Origin: Lachnospiraceae bacterium
GTDB taxonomy: Bacteria; Bacillota; Clostridia; Lachnospirales; Lachnospiraceae
DNA: 42,922 nucleotides
Assembly (NCBI GenBank): GCA_030527685.1
Contig: JAUNAG010000005.1
Location: 1 to 42,922 of the forward strand
Reading direction: 5' to 3'
Shown here: in pieces, positions 7,657 to 14,658 of the stretch
Layout of the letters: the number at the start of each line of letters is the position of its first letter
How positions within the stretch are numbered: position 1 is the first letter of the stretch
Program-made: the position numbers and the translations under genes
The notes under the pieces: generated by a model
What the model was told of the DNA's origin: nothing
Database searches by the model: none
The model's input: the letters and a program-made list of their open reading frames with translations, nothing else

Positions 7657-8763
7657 ATGGCAAGCCTTTCTCTGAAGCATATTGATAAGACATATCCGAA
7701 CGGCTTTAAGGCTGTTAAAGACTTTAACCTTGAAATCGCAGATAAGGAATTCATCATTTTCGTAGGCCCGTCCGGCTGCGGAAAGTCCACAACCCTTCGT
7801 ATGGTTGCAGGCCTTGAAGATATCACAGGCGGTGAGTTCAAGATCGACGGCAAGCTGATGAACGACGTCGAGCCGAAGGACCGTGACATTGCCATGGTTT
7901 TCCAGAACTACGCTCTGTATCCGCATATGACAGTATATGACAACATGGCATTCGGTCTGAAGCTCCGCAAGGTTCCGAAGGATCAGATCGACAAGGCAGT
8001 CAGAGAAGCTGCTAAGATCCTTGACCTGGATCAGCTCCTTGACAGAAAGCCGAAGGCTCTTTCCGGCGGCCAGAGACAGCGTGTTGCCATGGGCCGTGCA
8101 ATCGTCAGAAATCCGAAGGTCTTCCTGATGGACGAGCCGCTGTCCAACCTGGACGCTAAGCTTCGTGTTCAGATGAGAACAGAGATCTCCAAGCTTCATC
8201 AGAGACTCGGCGCTACCATCATCTACGTTACACATGACCAGACAGAGGCTATGACACTGGGAACCAGAATTGTCGTCATGAAGGCAGGCGAGGTTCAGCA
8301 GATTGATACACCGCAGAACCTGTATGATCATCCGTGCAACCAGTTCGTCGCAGGCTTCATCGGCTCTCCGCAGATGAACTTCATGGATGCTGTTATCAGC
8401 GCTAAGGGCAACACCGTTACAGCAACTGTCGGCGGCCAGACACTGACTGTTCCGGCTGACAAGGCTGCAGCTCTGAAGGAGTATGACGGCAAGACAGTCG
8501 TTCTCGGCATTCGTCCGGAAGATGTTCACGATGAGCAGGAATATCTTACAAAGTTTGCAGATGCTACAATCGAAGCTCCGATCCGTGTATACGAGCTTCT
8601 CGGCGCAGAAGTATTCCTGTACTTCGATTTCGCAGGCACACAGATGACAGCCCGCGTAAATCCGAGAACACCGGCAAGAGCAGGCGACACAGTCAAGTTC
8701 GCTTTCGATATGTCCAAGACACATTACTTCAACAAGGAAACGGAGAAGACAATCGTCGACTGA
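7657..8763 (+). CDS. ugpC: Sugar ABC importer ATPase (UgpC/MsmK/MalK type)
   Basis: A 368-residue CUT1-type ATPase that powers carbohydrate or glycerol-phosphate uptake. Nucleotide-binding motifs are intact: Walker A GPSGCGKST (37-45), Q-loop Gln83, signature LSGGQ (135-139), Walker B FLMDE (156-160), and H-loop His193. A C-terminal OB-type regulatory domain follows from about residue 240. No permease or binding protein lies nearby, and the gene has its own terminator. In Firmicutes such orphan ATPases (MsmX/MsmK) often serve several sugar importers. GGAGG precedes the ATG. I see no convincing promoter in the 100 bases upstream. Confidence 0.92.
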   Translation: MASLSLKHIDKTYPNGFKAVKDFNLEIADKEFIIFVGPSGCGKSTTLRMVAGLEDITGGEFKIDGKLMNDVEPKDRDIAMVFQNYALYPHMTVYDNMAFGLKLRKVPKDQIDKAVREAAKILDLDQLLDRKPKALSGGQRQRVAMGRAIVRNPKVFLMDEPLSNLDAKLRVQMRTEISKLHQRLGATIIYVTHDQTEAMTLGTRIVVMKAGEVQQIDTPQNLYDHPCNQFVAGFIGSPQMNFMDAVISAKGNTVTATVGGQTLTVPADKAAALKEYDGKTVVLGIRPEDVHDEQEYLTKFADATIEAPIRVYELLGAEVFLYFDFAGTQMTARVNPRTPARAGDTVKFAFDMSKTHYFNKETEKTIVD

Positions 8764-8784
8764 TCCGAATTGCAAAACTGACAC

Positions 8785-8820
8785 AAGGGAGTCGTTCCGA
8801 AACGGAGCGACTCCCTTTTT
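8785..8820 (+). terminator. Terminator after the orphan sugar ATPase gene
   Basis: A long stem (8785-8799 with 8801-8815, one G-T pair) encloses a GAAA-type loop and ends in five T residues. Confidence 0.92.
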
Positions 8821-8822
8821 AG

Positions 8823-8851
8823 TTCACAATAAAGATAAAGTGTTGTAAGAT
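8823..8851 (+). promoter_or_regulatory. Promoter of the PucR-type regulator gene
   Basis: TTCACA (8823-8828), 17-base spacer, TAAGAT (8846-8851). The predicted transcript begins near 8858, inside the first hairpin repeat, so both repeats would be in the leader RNA. Confidence 0.5.
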
Positions 8852-8852
8852 A

Positions 8853-8942
8853 CTGTAATAGCCCTGCGAAGCACGAAGCAATCGGCTGTTACAGGGAGTG
8901 ATAGCCTCGCCCTGCGAAGCACGAAGCAATCGGCTATTACAG
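8853..8942. repeat. Tandem pair of hairpin repeats
   Basis: A 34-base unit occurs at 8861-8894 and 8909-8942 with a single difference (GGCTG versus GGCTA); the period is 48. Each unit closes a hairpin: CTGTAATAGCC (8853-8863) pairs with GGCTGTTACAG (8884-8894), and GTGATAGCC (8898-8906) pairs with GGCTATTAC (8932-8940). A related copy with three differences over 29 bases lies at 29502-29530, so this is an interspersed family. Confidence 0.85.
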
Positions 8943-8968
8943 AACTACCGGAAAAAGGAGATCTCAGC

Positions 8969-9871
8969 ATGAGCGGAGACAGCCGCTTCGCGGAAGCACT
9001 GGAGGAACTGAACAGAGTAACAGGACTGAAGCTTTCTGTCGAATCGGAGGACGAGGAGGCAGCGGAGAAACTGCAGATGCTTGCGGCAGCCTATCGTGAC
9101 CGCTTTGACAAAAACGGTTTTATCCGAAAGCTCATGTCCGGAGGCGTGGAGGAAGCGGAGCTGTATTCATCGGCGGCGCGATTCCACATCGCAGACAGAC
9201 AGCGGAGAATTGTTTATGTCGTGGAACTCGATGAGCGTCACGGTGAAGATGCCGCCCGCGTCATGAAATCACTGTTTGTGACTAAGACGGGAGACCTGTT
9301 TGCAGAACTCGGCGAGAGACGTCTTGCTCTGATCAAAACAGTGCAGCCGAAGGATACAGCGGATACAGCGGACAACCTGGCGCATACCATCGTCGATATG
9401 CTGAATACGGAGGTTATGATTCCGGCGCATGTCGGATACGGTGCCGTTTCGGAAAGCCTCAGCACGATTCCGCAGGCCTGCAGGGAAGCCATGCTGGCAC
9501 TGGAGATCGGCAGAGTCTTTGATCTTTCAGAGACGGTTTACCGCTATGACCGCCTGGGTGTGGGACGTCTGGTTCACGATCTTCCGAGGGAATCGGCAGA
9601 GCTGTTCCTGAAGGAAGTGTTCGGAAGCAGAACACCGAAAGATCTGGATGCCGAGACGGTAGAGATTGTAAATGCATTTTTCGATAATAATCTGAACTTA
9701 TCGGAAACGGCACGGCAGCTGTATATTCACAGAAATACGCTTGTTTACCGGCTTGAGAAGCTGAATGCGCTGATCGGGCTGGATCTGAGAAATTTTGATG
9801 ATGCACTCAGACTGAAGCTTGCCATGATGATCGCAGACAGTCTGAAAGCAAAAAATGACAGAGGAATCTGA
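8969..9871 (+). CDS. PucR/CdaR-type transcriptional regulator
   Basis: A 300-residue regulator. The C-terminal 60 residues form a PucR-type helix-turn-helix: NLNLSETARQLYIHRNTLVY followed by RLEKLNALIGLDLRNFDDA. The N-terminal two thirds have no recognisable sensor motif; a GGDEF-like fold is common in this family but I cannot show it. It ends 12 bases before the aconitase-like gene, with a shared AGGAGG region, so the two form an operon and the aconitase homologue is the likely target. The unusual leader with two hairpin repeats may add control. The start at 8969 has AGGAG eight bases upstream. Confidence 0.85.
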   Translation: MSGDSRFAEALEELNRVTGLKLSVESEDEEAAEKLQMLAAAYRDRFDKNGFIRKLMSGGVEEAELYSSAARFHIADRQRRIVYVVELDERHGEDAARVMKSLFVTKTGDLFAELGERRLALIKTVQPKDTADTADNLAHTIVDMLNTEVMIPAHVGYGAVSESLSTIPQACREAMLALEIGRVFDLSETVYRYDRLGVGRLVHDLPRESAELFLKEVFGSRTPKDLDAETVEIVNAFFDNNLNLSETARQLYIHRNTLVYRLEKLNALIGLDLRNFDDALRLKLAMMIADSLKAKNDRGI

Positions 9872-9883
9872 CAGGAGGAGAGA

Positions 9884-12196
9884 ATGATGAAGCTCTATGA
9901 TCACGGCGTCTATCTGATCGGCGGAAGAACACTTGCAGATGAAGCTCCGCTTTCAAAGGTAGAAGCAAAGAAGGGCACAATCGCCTACGGTATCTTAAAA
10001 GATCACAATACATCCGGCAGCATGGAGCAGCTGCGCATCAAGTTCGATGCACTGACTTCTCATGATATTACCTATGTCGGTATTATTCAGACGGCAAGAG
10101 CTTCCGGTCTGGAGCGCTTCCCGATTCCCTATGTGCTGACAAACTGCCACAACTCACTTTGCGCAGTAGGCGGCACTATCAATGAAGACGATCATGTATT
10201 CGGTCTGACAGCAGCAAAGAAATACGGCGGCGTCTATGTACCGCCGATGCAGGCCGTTATCCACCAGTATGCAAGAGAGATGCTTTCCGGCGGCGGAAGA
10301 ATGATCCTCGGTTCCGACAGCCACACCCGTTACGGTGCAATGGGCACCATGGCAATGGGCGAGGGCGGTCCGGAGCTCGTAAAGCAGCTTCTGAACAGAA
10401 CCTATGATATTGCAATGCCGGAGGTGGTCGCTGTCTATCTGAAGGGCGAGGTGCAGCCGGGAACAGGCCCTCAGGATATCGCTCTGGCCATCATCGGTGC
10501 TGTCTTCAAGAACGGCTATGTAAAAAATAAGGTCATGGAGTTTGTGGGACCGGGTGTTGCAGGTCTCTCCATGGATTACCGTATCGGCGTCGATGTTATG
10601 ACGACTGAGACAACCTGCCTGAGCTCTGTCTGGGAGACAGATGCCAGAACAGAGGAGTACTTTGCAATTCACGGAAGACCGGATGCCTATAAGGCACTGA
10701 CTCCGGCAGCAACAGCCTACTATGACGGCTGCATCGAAATCGATCTCTCCGAAATCAAGCCGATGATCGCTATGCCGTATCATCCGAGCTGCGTTTATAC
10801 AATCGATGAGGTCAACGATCATCCGTATGAGATCCTGAAGGAGGCAGAAGAGCGCGCAAAGGTTTCCTTTGGAGACAAGGTTTCTGTTGATCTGCAGGGC
10901 AAGGTCAGAGACGGACGTCTCTGCGTAGACCAGGGTATTATTGCAGGCTGTGCAGGCGGCGGTTTCGAGAACCTCTGCGATGCAGCCGATATCCTTCGCG
11001 GAAAGAGCATCGGCTCCGGCGCCTTCTCACTCAGCGTCTATCCGGCATCCATGCCGGTCTACCGCGAGCTGATGAAGAACGGCTCCATGGCTGATCTGAT
11101 CGATGCGGGTGCTGTTGTGAAGCCGGCCTTCTGCGGACCGTGCTTCGGCGCAGGCGACACACCGTCCAACAATGCATTCTCCATCCGCCACTCCACCAGA
11201 AACTTCCCGAACCGTGAAGGTTCCAAGGTACAGGAAGGCCAGATCTCCTCTGTTGCTCTGATGGATGCACGTTCGATTGCGGCAACAGCTGCCAACCAGG
11301 GCAAGCTGACTTCCGCAGCAGAATATGCAGGCGAATACACAAAGCCGGCTTACTATTTCGACTCCGGCATTTATAAGAACCGCGTCTTTGACAGCCACGG
11401 CGAGGCAGATCCGTCTGCAGAGCTTGTCTACGGTCCGAACATCAAGGACTGGCCGCAGATGCCGGCACTTGCCGACAACCTGCTGCTGAAGGTTGTCTCC
11501 GAGATTCATGATCCGGTCACAACAACAGACGAGCTGATTCCGTCAGGCGAGACCTCTTCTTACCGCTCCAATCCGCTGAAGCTCGCATCCTTCGCGCTTT
11601 CCAGAAAGGATCCCGCTTATGTGGGACGCGCACAGGAAGTACAGAAGGCGGAAAATGCAGTTCTCGCCGGAAACGCACCGGCAGCAGTTCTTCCGGAGCT
11701 GGAGAGCGTAATGGAAACCGTAAAGGCAGAACTCGGCATCGATCTCAGTGCCTTTGCAGCAGAGGCCGCTTCTGTTGCGGCAGCGGATGCATCTGCTGTT
11801 TACGAACCGCTGAAGCTCGGCATCGGTTCTACAATCTTTGCCGTAAAGCCGGGTGACGGCTCTGCCCGCGAGCAGGCTGCTTCCTGCCAGAAGGTACTTG
11901 GCGGCTGGGCAAATATCGCAAATGAGTATGCAACGAAGCGCTACCGTTCCAACCTGATCAACTGGGGCATGCTGCCGCTGCTGATTCAGGAAGGCGAGCT
12001 TCCGTTTGCAAACGGCGACTGGATCTTTGTTCCGGATATCGCAGCAGCTGTTGCGGAGAAGAGACCGGAGATTCAGGCTTATGCAGTAAGAGACGGCAAG
12101 GCAGCTGCATTTACCATGACACTCGGTGATCTGACAGATGACGAGAGAGAGATTATCGGAAACGGCTGCCTGATCAATTATTACAGAAAGCACTAA
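9884..12196 (+). CDS. Aconitase-superfamily hydratase, YbhJ-like
   Basis: A 770-residue aconitase homologue that keeps an Fe-S site: Cys356 in IIAGCAGGG, and Cys417 and Cys420 in [10 protein letters not shown]. Asp40-His41 and the DSHT segment (145-148) match aconitase active-site regions. Two features depart from true aconitase: the SCTNS-type block is AGCAGGG, and I find no GSGSSRE catalytic block in the swivel domain, which instead reads [12 protein letters not shown] before INWGMLPL. This pattern resembles E. coli YbhJ, whose substrate is unknown. It is unlikely to be the TCA-cycle enzyme. It is co-transcribed with the PucR-type gene. No citrate synthase or isocitrate dehydrogenase gene is nearby. 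Confidence 0.8.
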   Translation: MMKLYDHGVYLIGGRTLADEAPLSKVEAKKGTIAYGILKDHNTSGSMEQLRIKFDALTSHDITYVGIIQTARASGLERFPIPYVLTNCHNSLCAVGGTINEDDHVFGLTAAKKYGGVYVPPMQAVIHQYAREMLSGGGRMILGSDSHTRYGAMGTMAMGEGGPELVKQLLNRTYDIAMPEVVAVYLKGEVQPGTGPQDIALAIIGAVFKNGYVKNKVMEFVGPGVAGLSMDYRIGVDVMTTETTCLSSVWETDARTEEYFAIHGRPDAYKALTPAATAYYDGCIEIDLSEIKPMIAMPYHPSCVYTIDEVNDHPYEILKEAEERAKVSFGDKVSVDLQGKVRDGRLCVDQGIIAGCAGGGFENLCDAADILRGKSIGSGAFSLSVYPASMPVYRELMKNGSMADLIDAGAVVKPAFCGPCFGAGDTPSNNAFSIRHSTRNFPNREGSKVQEGQISSVALMDARSIAATAANQGKLTSAAEYAGEYTKPAYYFDSGIYKNRVFDSHGEADPSAELVYGPNIKDWPQMPALADNLLLKVVSEIHDPVTTTDELIPSGETSSYRSNPLKLASFALSRKDPAYVGRAQEVQKAENAVLAGNAPAAVLPELESVMETVKAELGIDLSAFAAEAASVAAADASAVYEPLKLGIGSTIFAVKPGDGSAREQAASCQKVLGGWANIANEYATKRYRSNLINWGMLPLLIQEGELPFANGDWIFVPDIAAAVAEKRPEIQAYAVRDGKAAAFTMTLGDLTDDEREIIGNGCLINYYRKH

Positions 12197-12217
12197 AAGC
12201 GCCGGTTCATACGGCGG

Positions 12218-12255
12218 AATCCGTTTTCAAAGGAGCGTATGCGGGAAAACGGATT
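12218..12255 (+). promoter_or_regulatory. Hairpin in the signal peptidase leader
   Basis: AATCCGTTTTC (12218-12228) pairs perfectly over 11 bases with GAAAACGGATT (12245-12255). No T tract follows, so it is not a terminator. It ends six bases before the ribosome binding site. Confidence 0.45.
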
Positions 12256-12270
12256 GATACGGAGGAAGGA

Positions 12271-12801
12271 ATGAAGTTTTTTGTAAAAGAGATTCTGCCT
12301 TATGTGGCGATCGTGGCAGCCGTGCTGCTTCTGAACAAATTTGTTCTGATTAATGCAAAGATTCCGTCACAGTCGATGGAGACAACTCTGATGACACATG
12401 ACCGCCTGTTCGGAAACAGACTGGCGTACATGAACGAAGATCCGCAGCGTCATGATATTGTGATCTTCCGTTATCCGGACGATGAGACGCAGCTGTTCGT
12501 CAAGCGTCTGATCGGTCTCCCGGGAGATACGATTGAGCTGCGTGACGGCGTTGTCTACATCAACGGCGAGAAGGATGAGGACCAGGAAGAATTCACATCC
12601 ACAAACAGACATGACAATTACGGACCGGTGACGGTTCCGGAAGGCTGCTACTTTATGCTTGGCGACAACCGTGCACACAGCAACGATTCAAGATTCTGGA
12701 ACAACACCTTTGTGAAGAGAGAGCAGATTGTGGCAAGAGCGGGCTTCCGCTACTGGCCGCTCAATCAGATCGGCTTCGTCAATAAGCATGCAAAGAACTG
12801 A
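12271..12801 (+). CDS. lepB: Signal peptidase I
   Basis: A 176-residue type I signal peptidase that removes Sec and Tat signal peptides on the outer membrane face. One N-terminal membrane helix (about 8-28) precedes the catalytic serine, Ser35 in IPSQSMETT. The general-base Lys78 lies in FVKRLIGLPGD. Box E is GDNRAHSNDSR (131-141). The single membrane helix and short length fit the Gram-positive SipS type. GGAGGAAGG precedes the ATG. It follows the aconitase-like gene by 74 bases with a hairpin between and has its own terminator. Confidence 0.95.
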   Translation: MKFFVKEILPYVAIVAAVLLLNKFVLINAKIPSQSMETTLMTHDRLFGNRLAYMNEDPQRHDIVIFRYPDDETQLFVKRLIGLPGDTIELRDGVVYINGEKDEDQEEFTSTNRHDNYGPVTVPEGCYFMLGDNRAHSNDSRFWNNTFVKREQIVARAGFRYWPLNQIGFVNKHAKN

Positions 12802-12813
12802 CAAAAGAGAAAG

Positions 12814-12840
12814 GGCCGCCCGATGAGGGCGGTCTTTTTT
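12814..12840 (+). terminator. Terminator after the signal peptidase gene
   Basis: GGCCGCCC (12814-12821) pairs with GGGCGGTC (12827-12834) around a short loop, followed by TTTTTT. Confidence 0.92.
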
Positions 12841-12925
12841 GCTGTACAGAACGGTATGGAAGTATGTGTATAAGCCGCAGGAATGCCGGCCTGGTTTTGA
12901 AACGGTACTTTTAAAGTTGAATATA

Positions 12926-13012
12926 ATATTGTAAAAAATCAGACAATATATCAAATTAATGCATAATGAACTGACGACATAATTTATTTACAATATATAT
13001 TCTGTATATTGT
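12926..13012. promoter_or_regulatory. Cluster of ACAATATA half-sites upstream of an RNA promoter
   Basis: Two inverted pairs of one half-site are present. ATATTGT (12926-12932) faces ACAATAT (12943-12949), 10 bases apart. ACAATATA (12990-12997) faces TATATTGT (13005-13012), seven bases apart and ending one base before the -35 box at 13014. The region is AT-rich, so chance pairs are possible, but sharing one half-site over four positions suggests an operator. Confidence 0.4.
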
Positions 13013-13013
13013 G

Positions 13014-13042
13014 TTGACAGAAGAGGGTCATTCTGCTATATT
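13014..13042 (+). promoter_or_regulatory. Consensus promoter with no protein gene downstream
   Basis: TTGACA (13014-13019), 17-base spacer, TATATT (13037-13042). It is among the best promoters in the window. The next credible protein start is about 890 bases away. Confidence 0.8.
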
Positions 13043-13048
13043 AGTCCT

Positions 13049-13891
13049 ATCAAAAGAAACACCTAACCGATAACCCACTCAGAAATCAGAACTGCCAACA
13101 AGATTTATCATCTGATCGGAGACGAGAAATCCGATAGATGCATCAGCTCTGAAGAATCAGATATTTCTTTCCAGTAACAAAGAAAGTAAGAAGACGATTT
13201 ATCAAAGGAAAAGAGATATCGAAGAAAGAAGCAAAACCAAAGCAGCCGTCTGAAGACTGAGAACCTTAAAAAGAAGAGGAGGATGTTTCCATTGGACACA
13301 TTTGAAGAACCGATCTACGCAGCTCCTCTGTATGATATCGGCAGCATCCGGTAATTCCCGACAAGAAAACCATTTCACATGAACGGTATAGAATACCGAA
13401 GATCCCGACAGATCACCCCCTAAAGCGAAATGGTATATCCCCCGGATGATCATACAAGAGAGAACATGCCAATCGATTATATCGGATGAAGGTTTTGAGC
13501 TAGGAATGTCTCCTGCCTGTACAGCTTGCGCAGACAGCGAAGGCCGGAAAAGGAACCGATCATCGATGTGAAACTTTATAATCGAATATACAGATGGTCA
13601 GAAATACGATCCCAACTCCTCAAACCGATGTGTACCGGATGAGTCGAGCAGGAACGCTGGAAGACATCACAAAATGGATATGAATCTTCTAAATCGAAAG
13701 ATGAGCCGGGAATAAAAATAAAACTTCATTATAAAGAACCTGCATCAATAGTGACTGGTCAACTTTATTGATAACGTTTAAGGCGAGACGAAAATAAGTC
13801 CTTAAATATTAGAAGAGGAAAATCAATTAATTGAATAATGAAGAATTTTAGGACGGCCGCCGTGATACGAAAAGGTATGACGACGGCCGTC
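13049..13891 (+). ncRNA. Candidate large structured non-coding RNA, about 840 nt
   Basis: No credible protein frame exists here on either strand. The region is purine- and A-rich on this strand (30 A against 6 T in 13201-13260) and contains many nested complementary segments. Examples are 13109-13119/13131-13140 (CATCT and ATCGG arms), 13164-13170/13179-13185, 13275-13281/13323-13329 (AGAGGAG/CTCCTCT) enclosing 13283-13290/13294-13301, and 13345-13351/13442-13448 (CATCCGG/CCGGATG). The last encloses 13369-13376/13427-13434 (ACCATTTC/GAAATGGT), which encloses 13384-13389/13393-13398 (CGGTAT/ATACCG). Further helices are 13558-13564/13593-13599, 13660-13667/13680-13689 with an AA bulge, an ATC-GAAA-GAT tetraloop at 13693-13702, 13744-13750/13766-13772 and 13773-13783/13800-13810. 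A long hairpin at 13852-13891 closes it, without a U tract. It does not match RNase P, tmRNA, 6S or SRP RNA motifs. Rather than a free RNA it could be a very long leader of the downstream rluA-like gene. Confidence 0.6.
13852..13891 (+). terminator. Long hairpin at the 3' end of the RNA candidate
   Basis: GACGGCCGCCGT (13852-13863) pairs with ACGACGGCCGTC (13880-13891) with one mismatch, extended by ATAC/GTAT (13865-13868, 13875-13878). It is followed by TTGTCGTG, which is a weak tail, so it may be a 3' processing or partial termination site. Confidence 0.45.
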
Positions 13892-13938
13892 TTGTCGTGC
13901 GCTCAAAAGTAGTGTATAAAAAGATAGGAGGCGAAGAA

Positions 13939-14589
13939 ATGAGAGAGCTGAATATTCTTTTTGAAGACGATATGCTGATTGCTGTCCATAAGCCGTATGG
14001 ACTTGCCGTGGAGAGCGCGAACGTGACACAGGCTGATCTGATCAGTCTTCTGCGGACCCATCTGAACGGTGCTGAAGTTTTTCCGGTTCACCGGATTGAC
14101 CAGCCGGTTGAAGGCATTGTGATTGCGGCAAAGACGAGAGCAGCAGCGGCGGCTCTTTCGGCACAGCTGACAGACGGAAGAATGAAAAAAATGTATATGA
14201 CCGCTGTGGACGGCACCATTCCGGAGGAGTCCGGTGAGCTGACCAACTGGCTGCTGATGGATCGCAAGATCAATCGAAGCCGCGCACTTCCGTACAGGGA
14301 GGGCGAAAAAAAGCCGGCAAAGGATGCCAGAAAAGCGATTCTGAGATACAGAAAGACAGGGGAACATCTCCTGGAGGTGGAGCTTCTGACAGGCCGTCAT
14401 CATCAGATTCGTGCGCAGCTGTCTGCGGCAGGCATGCCGATCAGGGGAGACAGAAAGTACGGCGGAAATCCGGATCCGGGTCTGCCGAAGGGTGCCATTG
14501 CACTCTGCGCATACCGGCTTACGTTCGTTCATCCGGGCACAAAGGAAGAGATGTGCCTGCAGACAACGGCAGCATGGTGTGAAGAGTAA
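13939..14589 (+). CDS. RluA-family pseudouridine synthase
   Basis: A 216-residue RNA pseudouridine synthase. The catalytic aspartate is Asp54 in HRIDQPVEGIVI; the usual following Arg is Gln here. Other family blocks are HKPYGLAVES near the N-terminus and TGRHHQIRAQLSAAGMPIRG near the C-terminus. No S4 domain is present, as in the short RluA subgroup. The start at 13939 is chosen for AGGAGG six bases upstream; an earlier GTG (13897) has no binding site. It overlaps no neighbour and is 69 bases from the next gene. The target RNA cannot be told from sequence. It follows the RNA candidate with no promoter of its own that I can see. Confidence 0.87.
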   Translation: MRELNILFEDDMLIAVHKPYGLAVESANVTQADLISLLRTHLNGAEVFPVHRIDQPVEGIVIAAKTRAAAAALSAQLTDGRMKKMYMTAVDGTIPEESGELTNWLLMDRKINRSRALPYREGEKKPAKDARKAILRYRKTGEHLLEVELLTGRHHQIRAQLSAAGMPIRGDRKYGGNPDPGLPKGAIALCAYRLTFVHPGTKEEMCLQTTAAWCEE

Positions 14590-14658
14590 AAAAAGAGAAG
14601 CCCTGTGAGGAAAACAAGACCTTGCGGGATGCTGATCGATCAGGGGAGTAAAGCAAAA

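Noticed and set aside
7636-8784. A 382-codon open frame antisense to the sugar ATPase gene
   Set aside because: It mirrors the real gene, has no family character, binding site or sensible domain, and results from codon bias on the coding strand. Similar long antisense frames under ahcY, glgB and mfd were dropped for the same reason.
9884-12196. Calling this gene the TCA-cycle aconitase
   Set aside because: The SCTNS and GSGSSRE blocks of true aconitase are absent and the context has no TCA genes, so only a superfamily call is supported.
13049-13891. Decayed protein gene or mobile element in the 1-kb gap
   Set aside because: No terminal inverted repeats, target duplication or recognisable protein fragments in any frame, and the pairing pattern fits RNA better than decay.
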